Shown piece after piece: positions 34,854 to 45,301 of a stretch of DNA of 64,000 nt. A program made the translations under genes and the position numbers. The notes below the pieces were generated by a model. That model did not search any database. It was not told where the DNA came from and saw only the letters and a list, made by a program, of their open reading frames with translations. The number at the start of each line of letters is the position of its first letter. The stretch's first letter is position 1. Source of the stretch: Lophium mytilinum (lineage: Eukaryota; Ascomycota; Dothideomycetes; Mytilinidiales; Mytilinidiaceae); contig MU004183.1 of assembly GCA_010093605.1 (NCBI GenBank), forward strand, positions 248,001 to 312,000. The letters are read 5' to 3'.

Positions 34854-35286
34854 CCTCCACCCGCCCATCCTCCCAACAACCTCACCCTGCAACTGAAACA
34901 CCACCAACACCCCTCGATAAGGTTGCCGATCCCAACCTCGCCTGCCAGCCAGCATCCCATCCTGCAGCTATCCGTAACCGCGCGACCCAAGCGTCGGCAA
35001 TCAGGTGGGTCCGCGATTTGCCCTCCCAATCCCAGGTTACGCGCCGGCTCACCCATGTTGCAGCGGGACGCGCGCACGAGGACGCCCTTATCCGTTTTGC
35101 TACCCGTCGCGTTTCCCCCTCCCCTGTGCTACCGTCGCTAGTGGGAGCGATACGCACGAGTCTGGGGTAGGCGGAAGGTGGTTCAGGGGACCCCCGCTTG
35201 GGTCGGGTGACACCTGGGAGACAGACCTAGGCGGAGCTAGCGAGGGGACGGAGCCGAGTTCCCGGGTGCTGGTGTTGAGATTGTGG

Positions 35287-35310
35287 GGTGGTGGTGGTGG
35301 TGGTGGTGGT
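35287..35310. repeat. GGT trinucleotide run
   Basis: About eight perfect GGT units in the hxk3-ngt1 interval. A simple-sequence repeat; no function is assigned. Confidence 0.85.
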
Positions 35311-36207
35311 GATGAGGGTGGTATTGTCGTGTATGCGGTTTGTTGTTTGCTGCCTACCTTGTGTGGTGTTGTGTTGTGATCCATCGCCAGCGAAGTGCGG
35401 GCTGTTGGGGGGCTATTGTTAGATTCTCGTTCTGGAACTTCAGGTGGGTATCATGGTTTGGTTCAGTGATGCTCGGCCAATGATATAGTTGCGATAGAGA
35501 TGTTGGACACTACTGAAATCTGTCACTCGAGCAATGGTGTGATGTAGTCCGAAGTGCAATGGTCTTAGTGACAGTCGGCGTATCCAAGTCGAATGACCAA
35601 TGGCGGCTGTGTGAATTGAGGTCTCTCTCTATGTCAGAGATTGCAAATATCCAACACACTTGATCGTTGCAGTGTTGGATGAGAAAGCACGCCCCGCCTG
35701 AGGATTAAGGGGATTGGAAAATAAGCGACATCATATGCTCCAGCATAGAGCAAAGAACCTCATTGTGGTCGAAGTTAGCTTCCAGATTTGAGGTCATGTG
35801 ATCTACCGCGAAAAGGAGCTTCCAAGTATAGCAAGATGCAGTCACACGAGTAGCACTACTTTGCAGCTGCGTTCTTAATGTGTGAAGTATGTAATGCATG
35901 GGTATCGACATGTGACTACGATCGAAAGCCATTGAATACATAGACTATCCTCCTCTAGAGCTTGACCAACTACCATCTTCGACGCACATTAGACACACCA
36001 ATGTCAGTAGCTACCCTCTCTAGCAGATCTTGTAGCCTAGCTCTTCGTCAAGAACAATGACGAGGAGGTGAGGACAGCCCGTACTACAATGCTCGCTCGT
36101 AAATTCTCCGCCTCGTGTGTCGCGTGACAGTCGCTCGCTCAATTAAACGCTCAACCACACCACAGAAACACGATTGAAATCAGTAGGAAAGGAGAGGAGA
36201 CAGGCAA

Positions 36208-37855
36208 TTAAGCCTTCTCGTCCTCGTGGATTGTCTTGGTGGGAATCACGTCCTCGATCGTCTCGTCGGTGAAGGCGAGATCCTTCTCAAGAGCGGTGGT
36301 GTTTTCGACCTTCCAGAGAATGACGGGGATTGCGCAAAGCAAGCTGCCAACAAGGAGACCCCAGTTGGAAGCGTACATGGCCGTGTATGAGACTCCGTGG
36401 TCGTCCATAGCCCAGGTGATGGCGCCGCCAGCGGACTGGATGCCCTTGTAGAAACCGGCAAAGTTGGCAAGCTTTCGCGAGTTGTTGGTGAGAGCGCCCA
36501 TGAACCTGGAAAGTATTAGTCTCGTGTCAAAAGTGAAAATCAGATAGTAGGGGGGAAGACTCACCAGTAGACAGATGTCTGCCACGCAGCGTCAATGAAG
36601 CCGTAGAACATGTAGAGGAACATGGGGCCAATGTAGCCACTGTCTTCCCAGTCCTTGGTCTTGAAGGTCAGGTTGCCGTCGGCATCAGTCGCGCTGGTGT
36701 CCGCGCGGGTGTAGGTCTTCTGGAAAGCGTAGCCTCCGCCCCAAATAGCCATGATGATGACGAACAGAGCGACTATGCCGCCCTTGGCACGAGCGCGGCG
36801 GCTAAACCTTTCCATGTCAAGAGCATAGCCGAAAACGAAAGCACCGACGATCTGCATCGAGTAGTACAGGACGCTGTTCAAGGCCCTCGTGCGGGTGTTG
36901 TAGTAGGCGCCGTTGATGTCGTTGAAGTGGTAGGCGTAGAACCAGTTGGAGGCAAGGAACATGGGGAACAGCGCAATGATGTAGGGGTCGGTCTGGAAAG
37001 TCTCCCAGAGACCGAGCAGCTCAGACTTCCACGACGGGTGCTTCATGACGATGACCTTGGAGCCGTCATCGCGAATAACGTCCTTGGCATTGACCAAGCA
37101 GAGCGACAAACCGGCACCAATCAGAGTCAGGACAAGGAATCCAATGTAGGTGCCATCGGAGACAGAGCTATTAGTCTTGGTATGGATATTCTGGCCAAGA
37201 GGGATCTGTGCACCAGTCAGTACCCGCAATCGTGCAGAATCTGGGTAAAACGTACCAAGCCACCAATCACAGCGCCCAGGTTGAAAATCATCCAGAACCA
37301 CGAAATGTAGCGGCCCTTGGATTTCTCTGGGGGATAGGACATCATGATGGCGCCCTGCGCGCACCACAAGATACCGGCGCACACGCCAAGATAAGCACCG
37401 GTAAAGATGGAGTATCCGGTGGTGTGGTGATGCTTGTAGGCGAGGTACGAGGAGGTGTACAAGGCATAGCCAGTACCGCCAAAAGACAGGGCAATCCGGA
37501 TTCCGAGCTTGTTGGTGAAGGTGCCGGCGAAGAAACCGACAACGGCGAAAGTCGAGTACAGGGCAACATTGGTCTTGTCACCAACGGACTTGTCGACCAA
37601 GCCACCGCCGCCCATACCGTTCAGGGCGTTGAACATGCCGGGGCACATGAAGCACACGAGCGAGACGATGACCAGCTGCACGGGCGGCGAGGCATAGAAG
37701 GGGAACTTGTAGCCGAAGAGCCTGAGCTGCTTATACTTCCATGACTTGGGCGTGTGGACTACAGCAGCCTCCTCGGCGTTGTAGGTCTGCGACGACTCGG
37801 TGGGCGTGCTGGCGCTGTGCTCGTGGGCAGCGGCCGTCTTCTCGGGCTGATCCAT
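36208..37855 (-). CDS. ngt1: NGT1-like N-acetylglucosamine transporter (MFS, UNC-93-like)
   Basis: Predicted plasma-membrane proton-coupled importer of GlcNAc. Exons 37855-37256, 37205-36565 and 36505-36208 (introns 50 and 59 bp) give 512 aa. The protein has a hydrophilic N-terminal tail of about 55 residues, then multiple hydrophobic segments consistent with a 12-TM MFS fold: PPVQLVIVSLVCFMCPGMFNAL for TM1, YSTFAVVGFFAG, FTGAYLGVCAGILWCAQGAI, a long hydrophilic central loop (DPYIIALFPMF begins the second half), and WGLLVGSLLCAIPVILW near the end. The arrangement matches the UNC-93-like branch that includes Candida albicans Ngt1. The cytosolic C-tail is acidic. It is divergent from the deaminase gene, with a shared 1.2-kb promoter. 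Substrate is inferred from family and cluster. Confidence 0.93.
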
Positions 37856-39036
37856 TGCGGCAGATGGTGGTGAGGGGGGCAACGCGCAATTGCTGGTGCT
37901 GGTGGAGATGCAGAGGGCCGTCAACCAGGGCGGCGGGAGAGGTGGAGCTCTGGGGTGGAGTGGACCGTGGTGTTGAGGTTGGTGAACCAGAAACAAAAGG
38001 CCAGCAGGAGCGGCATGCCGGATTCTATTATAGCAGCTGCGGCCCAGGGTCCGGCTCACGACCACCCTACTATTCGACCCTCCCACTCTCACCTCCTCCT
38101 TTCGCAGCGCACCCGTTTGCTGCACGCGACACCGTGGGACGCCTCCGATCCATGCCCGGCAGCCCTCATCAGCGTGAATCCTTTGGCTCCCATCTGCACC
38201 CTGAGCTCCACGACGCTGCCGAACGACAGCGACGCAGCGCCCCGGTTGGCCTGTCCGGGGCTGCTTATCGTCGCCCCGCCACGCCGCCACCGAGTCCCGT
38301 GAATGGCCCACTCGGCGCCGCTTGCGTGCATGCGGTAGTGAAAGGCTGGAGAAAGGGTGAGGCGTGCAGCGATCCCTGGTCGGCTTCCCGCCCAGCTGCA
38401 ACGGTTGGCCTGCGGTTGGTCTGCGCCCAGTCCGCCGTGGATGTAACCTCATCTGCTGCCACTCACTGCCACTGCTCTACTATCGTGATGTGCACCAGCA
38501 TCGTTCCCCCGCCGCTGGCAGGCTGCTATCAGTTGACATCGACTTCGAGATAGCTGCGTCGCAGTCCTATACACGCCGCCTCGCGCTTGATAGTCGCGTC
38601 GCAGCGCGGTGGTGCTGTCGAGCAGCCACCGAGATAGTCGCGTTGTAGCACACCGTCGACTGGATAGAGGGGCCAGAGGCGCCAGAGGTAGGTATGCCGT
38701 GACCACAGCATGAGCTCCCGGATCGGCTTTGTGAGGAGTCGTTGGTCGGCCCATGGCTGCTCGCGGCGACGTGGTCGCGTAACACAGCGATGATACCAGC
38801 ACACGCCGCTCCAGTGCTTCCCCAACGGCAAACGGCGTGGCCAATTCACTGAGCGGTTTGCCTTGTGACGGTGGAGAATTGCGGAGAGTGTGACGTGAGC
38901 ACCAGTGCATGTCTCGCCGTAAATACAGCCCAGTGGCCAAGCTAAACTCTCAAACTCACAAAACAGCAGCCAAAAAGCCAGAACAAGGACTATTCGGCCT
39001 CACCTTACCTACTTCCTCCATCCAACAACCGCCACA
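37856..39036. promoter_or_regulatory. Divergent promoter of ngt1 and dam1
   Basis: The 1.18 kb between divergent start codons is GC-rich, and long overlapping frames through it look like composition artefacts. One CACAAAA at 38957-38963, about 75 bp before the dam1 start, matches the CRCAAAW core recognised by Ndt80-family proteins. A single 7-mer match is weak evidence. Confidence 0.45.
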
Positions 39037-40406
39037 ATGTAGGTCGTCGCCCTGGCAGAGTGTGGCGCATGCTGACGCCCTGCAGGAGACTAATCATCAG
39101 AGAGGACCCGCAGACCGCATCCAAGTATATCGCTGACTATATTATCGGTTCGTGTTGCCTGTAAGCTGCCGTTTGAGCCGCGGCTGACAGCAGACAGAGC
39201 GTATCAAAGCCTTTGACCCCTCGCCAGAGAAGCCCTTCGTGTTGGGTCTGCCAACGGGCAGCAGCCCCGTGCATGTATACAAGTTCCTCGTCCAGCGATA
39301 CAAGGCCGGCGACATCTCGTTCCGCGATGTCGTTACCTTCAACATGGTAAGCCGTCGCACCTGTCTCAGATCCTGCAGCTTCGCGCCGCGAACTTCGCCG
39401 CCCTTGTTCGCGGCACAGCATGTAGGAATGTGACTAACATGGCCAGGACGAGTATGTTGGAATCCCGCGGGACCATCCCGAGAGCTACCACAGCTTCATG
39501 TACAAGCACTTCTTCTCCCATGTCGACGTCGATCCGGCCAATATCAACATCCTGAACGGAAACGCCCCCGATCTGGAGGCCGAGTGCATTGCGTACGAGG
39601 AGAAGATCAAGAAGGCTGGCGGCATTGAGCTCTTCCTTGGGGGGATTGGCCCAGATGGTCACATTGCGTTCAACGAGCCTGGCTCGAGTCTCAAGTCTAG
39701 AACCCGCGTCAAGACCCTTGCCTACGACACCATCATTGCCAACTCCCGATTCTTCAACAATGATTTGACTCAGGTCCCAAGAATGGCACTAACGGTGGGA
39801 GTGCAGACTGTATTGGATGTATGTATCGAACCACTTCTGGAACATCAACCCACTAACACACGAGCCAGGCACGAGAGGTCGTCATCATCATCACTGGTGC
39901 CCACAAGGCACTTGCTCTACAAAAGTGCGTCGAGGCCGGTGTCAACCACATGTGGACGCTGTCAAGCCTCCAGCTGCACCCGCACCCGATGATCGTCGTC
40001 GACGAGGACGCAACTCTAGAGCTGCAGGTCAAGACAGTCAAGGTGGGTAGTGTCTGTCGTGTAACACGCCAAGACGGCAGCTGACAGTGTGTAGTATTTC
40101 AAGAGTATTGAAATGGTAGCCAATGAGCTCGGCTTCCAGCAGATGCTGCCGTGCGCCGCCAAACATGCCGCCATCGTCGAGGAAATCCACAGCCCCAAGA
40201 GCCCCAAGAGCCCTGTGGGCAAGACCAACGGAGACGCTCTCATGCCACCAAAGCCTGAGGTTGTTCGTGCCGTCACTCCCGACCTTGTGCCCGATCGGAT
40301 GGGCTCGCGTATCCCGGCAGAAGCTACTACGTTGCTCCAAGGCATTGAGAATGAGGATACGCCGTTCCTGCGAATGGGTGCCAGGGTGGCCCCGCTAAGT
40401 GGTTAA
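39037..40406 (+). CDS. dam1: Glucosamine-6-phosphate deaminase
   Basis: It converts GlcN-6-P to fructose-6-P and ammonia, the last step of GlcNAc breakdown. Six exons (39037-39038, 39086-39147, 39198-39346, 39447-39818, 39869-40042, 40095-40406) give 356 aa. The first coding exon is only the AT of the start codon: a 47-bp intron (GTAGGT donor, GCTGAC branch site) interrupts ATG, and the next exon begins with G and reads [16 protein letters not shown], the usual family start. NagB features are clear: [13 protein letters not shown] phosphate loop, FNMDEYVGI with the catalytic Asp, [15 protein letters not shown] with the catalytic His and Glu, and TGAHKALAL. The C-terminal extension, with a run of SPK units, is longer than in bacterial NagB. 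It pairs divergently with ngt1. Confidence 0.95.
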
Positions 40407-40992
40407 ACCAGGCAGGTATCAGACGACTGACAAAAGCGTGCGGGGAAACGGACTGCAAATAGCGTGGCCGTGTTTGCTGCATTCTTGAGGATCGATTTGG
40501 TTCCGACATCTGGTATGCCCAGGGTCGTGCATGTACTCTAGAATGATTTGATTTTGGAACGGAGTTTGAATCGGGCATACCTAGGGGTTCCTGCATAACA
40601 GTCGCTTACCGACTTAAAAATGATTTGACGAGACTATCAATATGGCTTTGCCATATGTATATAAGACTACCAGTCAATTCGTGCACGTAGTTGCACTTGT
40701 AAATATCAATTATCAATATCCGTATATACCTCATTGTGATAAGGGGTTTGCTTTGCGTGTGTGTTTCTACCTTTGTAAGATCTGCTAGTGCAATCATCTT
40801 TCCCTTTCCATTGTCAAAGAAGTCACGAAGCAGCAGCGAAGAGAAAGCGAATGCGAGTCAGGGATGCAGGGGGTAGACCCTGAGAAAGCACGCACTGCCA
40901 GCGATGTCGGAGAATAGACCCTTCCCCGAACCATCTCCAGCAGATAACGGCTCTCCATAATACCTATACTAACAACATCACATCCTCCTAAA
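40407..40992. other. Intergenic region, no gene seen
   Basis: About 0.6 kb with the dam1 3'UTR (AT-rich 40600-40760) and the promoter of the Sec14-like gene. No coding features were found. Confidence 0.5.
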
Positions 40993-42030
40993 ATGTCTAC
41001 CACCGCAGAGACCCCGACTGCTGAAGCTGTCCCAGCTCCAGAGATTACCAAAGAAGTAGCGCCATTAGAAACGCCAGCACCCACGACCGAAGCAACAACA
41101 ACAACAACAACTGAACCACCATCTACAACTGCACCCGCGGAGTCAGCACCAGCAGAGACGACGCCTGCCATAACATCACCAGAATCAACAACAGGACCAA
41201 CATGGCCCGAGACGCCTGCAGACCACCCACTCTCTCAGCTCTTCGCCCAGCTCCCCGAGATCCTCAAGGAGACTGACTACGATGAAGTCTACGGCATTCA
41301 GCTCGACCCCACCACGAACCCCTTCCTCACCAAGCTCATCCTCCAAAAGTTCCTCCGCGCCAACGCCAACGACCTCCCAAAAGCCACCCACCAGCTGACA
41401 GAGACACTCAAATGGCGAAAGACATACCAGCCCCTCAAGGCGGTGGACGAAATCTTCGAATCCAAGCGCTTCGCAGGCCTTGGCTATGTGATGACCCTCG
41501 AGAATGTCCCCACAAGCTCCAAAGCCACTGATATTGCGACTTTCAACATCTACGGCGCCGTCAAGGATAACGCTAGCACTTTCGGAGACTTGGACGCTTT
41601 TATACGCTGGCGGGTGGCTCTGATGGAGCTGGGACTGAAGAAGCTCGAGCTGGAGAAGGCGACGGTGCCGATTCCAGACTTCGGACAGGGAGCGGACCCG
41701 TATATGGGCTATCAGATCCACGACTATCTCAGCGTGAGCTTCCTTCGACAGGATCCGTTGGTCAAGACAGCGTCGAAGAAGACGATCGAGACGCTATCGG
41801 CTTATTACCCGGAGACGCTGAGCCGGAAGTTCTTCGTCAATGTGCCGTTGATCATGGGATGGGTGTTCACCGCGGTGAAGCTGATCGTGTCGAAAGAGAC
41901 AGTCAAGAAGTTCACGGTGCTGAGTTACGGCGAGCACTTGGCTGCAGAGCTAGGCCCTGAGATCCCGGAGGTCTATGGAGGCAAGGCTGCGGGCTTGGAT
42001 ACCATTGCTGAGCAGTTGAAGTTCGAGTAG
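40993..42030 (+). CDS. sfh5: Phosphatidylinositol transfer protein SFH5 (Sec14/CRAL-TRIO)
   Basis: Single exon, 345 aa. The first 70 residues are a low-complexity Thr/Pro/Ala/Glu tail; the CRAL-TRIO N-lobe follows (VYGIQLDPTTNPFLTKLILQKFLRANAND), then the Sec14 lipid-binding fold to the end (ATFNIYGAVKD, HDYLSVSFLRQDPLVK, NVPLIMGWVFTAVKLIVSKETVKKF, LGPEIPEVYGGKA). Family members act at the ER and plasma-membrane periphery in phosphoinositide homeostasis, and yeast Sfh5 binds heme through His and Tyr ligands. An H-x-Y pair is present here at His243/Tyr245 and could be the equivalent; that mapping is from memory. It lies just outside the GlcNAc cluster and looks unrelated to it. Confidence 0.92.
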   Translation: MSTTAETPTAEAVPAPEITKEVAPLETPAPTTEATTTTTTEPPSTTAPAESAPAETTPAITSPESTTGPTWPETPADHPLSQLFAQLPEILKETDYDEVYGIQLDPTTNPFLTKLILQKFLRANANDLPKATHQLTETLKWRKTYQPLKAVDEIFESKRFAGLGYVMTLENVPTSSKATDIATFNIYGAVKDNASTFGDLDAFIRWRVALMELGLKKLELEKATVPIPDFGQGADPYMGYQIHDYLSVSFLRQDPLVKTASKKTIETLSAYYPETLSRKFFVNVPLIMGWVFTAVKLIVSKETVKKFTVLSYGEHLAAELGPEIPEVYGGKAAGLDTIAEQLKFE

Positions 42031-43068
42031 ATGTGGCCCGACAGCTTGCAACGAGGTTGGTTGATGCTTGGTTGGCCACGGAAGCGATTATAGCACGGTC
42101 ATTATTATGACTACAGAGGTAATACGGTTGTTCATCCCTCTTAATACATCTTAATACACAAATCCTCTCTCAACGAAACACTCTATGTCGCACATGCCCT
42201 CTAGTCGCGTGTTCTCTTTCCTCACCGTGCTGTGCTAGTGCCAATCAGCAATCAGGATGAAGGTAGGACCAAGGCCAGCCCTATAGATGTTCAAGTATCG
42301 ACCCTCGAGGGACTGCAGGGCGCACATGTGCACTTTCGGCAAATGCTCTAGCTATGTAATACCCTCGTGCAACGGCATCAGTCTCACGAAGAGCGATATT
42401 TCAAAGTTCGCAAAGCACCAATCTAGCTTCAAATCGGCACAAAAAGACCCGAGATTGCCGATAAATATCACTGTAGCCGTATTGGCTCTGTTCCGATAGC
42501 ATTCCTAGAAGATAGAGCAGGGTATCTCCTACGCTATATTGACTTCAAGTCAACCTTAATACTTGCTCATTGAGGTAGACCCCAGCATACAACCTGCAGT
42601 ACGACGCTAATCCGGACACTTCTTTTCGATGCGTTATTTAGGTAGCTTACACTAATTTACTTAGAGATCGGGGGCAGAAGCTCGAGACTACCGTGCAGAT
42701 TCACGTAAAGTCCGGTCTACGATAGAGTACGCAGCCCATGCAGTACCATCAGGACCCGGCGTCAGCACATGAATTTACAAGCCAAGTGTCAGAGGGCTGG
42801 CCAGAGACAATGTACTGATTCTTTTTGGTCTTGGAAACGTTTTCGACGCGAAGACTACAAGCGCATGCAGCGTCTTTTATCAATTTGGCTTACACGGTTA
42901 ATCATTCATGTCTTCACGACTAATGTTCGTCACGATTTGCTCGCACTTTACGTCATACTTGAAGTGTCTACACAGCTTGGACGTTTTTTGTGGAATAGTG
43001 TACTTGTCATTCCTGTTCCTAGGCCTCCAGGTCTTGATCTTCCTCCCAGTTTACGAACTAATTTCACT
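42031..43068. other. Intergenic region between convergent genes, no gene seen
   Basis: About 1 kb. Frames at 42287-42499 and 42769-43173 lack domains, and the second overlaps the 3' end of the BTB paralogue on the other strand. Confidence 0.5.
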
Positions 43069-44670
43069 TCACCCAGTCTTGGGGCGGTGTGTCGCCCAGC
43101 CGTCGTCAGGTATATCATCAGAGTCGTAGTCGCTGTCGTGCCAGGTCGGCCAATACTCCTCTCCTGGCTCTGACGTCGGGTTACTAGCGGAGTCGGAATG
43201 TTGATCATACCAGTCGCTATCCTCGCTATCACTATCATAGCTCAAGTCCTCGAAACGCTGGTCTTCTCGGTTGTAGGCCAGTCCGATTTCATCTCTCTCT
43301 GTGAATCCCCACCTTGCAAGGGTCTTGCTCTTCCAAATCAGCGGATCAGCTTCGGAAACTCTTCCCCCGAACTCGATTTCCCAAAAGTGATCTTCGTGCT
43401 CTTTTTCAAGGGTGAGGTAACCAACTTTGACCGTTGGAGGCCAAATAATAGGCCCGTGATAGGGACATAAGCATGAGACAATTGCATCATGGACTAGGAA
43501 ATCGAAATCGGGACAATCCTCGTGTGCGGGACCTTGAGGGAGATTGACCTCCATGAAATCGAGTAGGAGATCATTGGTGCTAATTGCCAGGTGTTTGAGA
43601 TCTGGACGCTGAGGCCATACAGGTGTTCTCATTAAACCCAGGCCCCGAATGAACGACCCGAGAGCCCGTGATTCACAAGGTTCAGATGTGAGGGCAATCC
43701 TACAGCTTAGTTTCTTCTCAGATAATCGCTCAACGATATAGTGGCAGACGTCGATGAAACCTATAATGATACAGGCGCGAACACGGCTCACGTTGCTCAA
43801 TATGATCCGGTACACCTCTGTCTCAGCGTCCTCAGGCTCCTCGTCGCCTTGGCTCACAAGAGACTTTCCGTTGACTTCATAGATAGCCTCGTCGGAAGCC
43901 ATGGTGGCGGCCATGTGCCGAGTCACTGCTTCAAAGGTATATCGATACCCAAGCACCCACGACATGAAGAGCCACTCCTTGTTCCCAGGCCGCGACCCCA
44001 CCCTCTCTCCAGCTTGCACCGCGGTCGACATGAAAGGGCAAAGCCACCTTCGCAGGAAAGGCCTCATTAAGTCGATCGTGTCAGATTCGAAGCAGAAAAG
44101 GAACGCCCCCCAGATATCATCGAGATTGATCCAGTCTGGCACATCATAAAGCGCATGATGTGTGACACTCAACACGGCGAGTACGGCTTCCTTGGGATAT
44201 CCTTCGATCACAGGAAAGGCGACGGCGGTGTCCAGGAGGTCTTCCCAATACGGACCTATCCATCGCAGATAGTCAGACCTAACGCGTACACGTGTGTCCG
44301 TTTCGCCGCGGATTATTAGTACGAGATCGCCCTTTTCATCGAGAGTAACATCTACGTCTTTCCCATCGTTTTTCCCATCGTCTTTGCCTCTGTCAGGACT
44401 TTTGTTATCGTGATCTAAGCATGGCTCGGATTCAGGAACTTTTCCCTGGTTATCCATACTCTCGCTTGAATCGAGTGACGGCATATTTCCCACCTCTTCA
44501 ACCGCATCGACATCGCCTTCACTGGCTGAATTATCCTTCTCCTCCCCACTGAGAACCAGATCGGGTTGATGACGCTTCGGCTCAACCTCTTCACCGCTCG
44601 AGCTAGACGTAGATTCTCTCCTGCGTTTGCCGCGACCATAGCTAGCTAGCAACGTCGATACGTAGTCCAT
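43069..44670 (-). CDS. BTB/POZ-like protein, intronless paralogue B
   Basis: A single frame of 533 aa from the ATG at 44670 (MDYVSTLLASYGRGKRRR); the frame extends further upstream to 44769 but the extra residues look like UTR. It is homologous along its length to the gene at 17646-19903: LVLIIRGETDTRVRV for the BTB start, then KEWLFMSWVLGYRYTFEAV, YRIILSNVSRVRA, WPQRPDLKHL, LEKEHEDHFWEI, and DPLIWKSKTLARWGFTERDEIGL, ending in an acidic Asp/Ser-rich tail. The N-terminal disordered part is shorter and enriched in Asp/Lys. Paralogue A has an intron at the site equivalent to YRIILSNVSR and this copy does not. The function is unknown. Confidence 0.78.
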   Translation of the reverse strand: MDYVSTLLASYGRGKRRRESTSSSSGEEVEPKRHQPDLVLSGEEKDNSASEGDVDAVEEVGNMPSLDSSESMDNQGKVPESEPCLDHDNKSPDRGKDDGKNDGKDVDVTLDEKGDLVLIIRGETDTRVRVRSDYLRWIGPYWEDLLDTAVAFPVIEGYPKEAVLAVLSVTHHALYDVPDWINLDDIWGAFLFCFESDTIDLMRPFLRRWLCPFMSTAVQAGERVGSRPGNKEWLFMSWVLGYRYTFEAVTRHMAATMASDEAIYEVNGKSLVSQGDEEPEDAETEVYRIILSNVSRVRACIIIGFIDVCHYIVERLSEKKLSCRIALTSEPCESRALGSFIRGLGLMRTPVWPQRPDLKHLAISTNDLLLDFMEVNLPQGPAHEDCPDFDFLVHDAIVSCLCPYHGPIIWPPTVKVGYLTLEKEHEDHFWEIEFGGRVSEADPLIWKSKTLARWGFTERDEIGLAYNREDQRFEDLSYDSDSEDSDWYDQHSDSASNPTSEPGEEYWPTWHDSDYDSDDIPDDGWATHRPKTG

Positions 44671-45301
44671 GAATGAGAACTCAAGGAAGTCAGCACAACC
44701 CAGGAGGCTCAATGCAAAAGACTTTGGGATTATAGTTTGGGGTGGGAGGAGGAGATAGTGATAAAACACTCTTATCTATGCCCTGGTGAAAGCAAACTTG
44801 GTTATTCCCGTGCATACAAGGACCAAACTGCTTCCGATGAGCTGCGATCGCGTTTGCTAGAATCGCCCAGAGGCTCGGAGGGTAGTCTCGAGCGAGTCTT
44901 TCATGCCTCAAATGATCATTTAGAAGCGTTGGCCTACAGGGGAAGGCCCCATGAGATTCCGACTATCTCATACGACGGAGACGACACGGAGTGGGGAGGA
45001 GATCGGATACAGAGGAGGCTGTCAACTCAACCTTTGAAAAGACACTAAAATATATTCAATGGGTATTCGAATGAGCTCTACCACTCCAACCGCCTCCAGA
45101 ATCAAACCAACTATCTTACACAAAACCGCCTCCAGAAACCCTAATAGCATGTCGCAAATGGAAAAGAACCAGGAGAACCCGCCCCCCTCGCTACCAGCCA
45201 AAAAATCAATCACCCCCAATATCAGTCACAATCCCAACCCCAATCCCAACCCTAACCTTTCCCAAGAAATAGAACCACAGTCCTCCATCCCCATCCGCCA
45301 C
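44671..45301. other. Intergenic region with a C-rich simple repeat
   Basis: About 0.63 kb. A CCCAAY-type repeat lies at 45231-45258; it resembles telomeric repeat only superficially (one CCCTAA). No gene was recognised. Confidence 0.5.

Larger units (their letters stand above)
33356..36207. other. 2.85-kb region upstream of hxk3 with several tandem repeats, no gene seen
   Basis: The region contains the kinase promoter and the 3' side of the transporter gene. It carries a GGCA-rich microsatellite (33669-33722), a three-copy 34-37-bp repeat (34747-34853) and a GGT run (35287-35310). Many GC-rich frames overlap on both strands, which reflects composition rather than genes. No domain or coherent splice series was found. 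Confidence 0.55.

Noticed and set aside
37741-38940. Long GC-rich frames of 94-270 codons between ngt1 and dam1
   Set aside because: They overlap each other and the ngt1 start on opposite strands and show no family sequence.
42769-43173. A 134-codon plus-strand frame
   Set aside because: It overlaps the 3' end of BTB paralogue B on the other strand and has no domain.
45231-45258. Internal telomere-like repeat
   Set aside because: Mostly CCCAAY units with only one CCCTAA; a simple C-rich repeat explains it.
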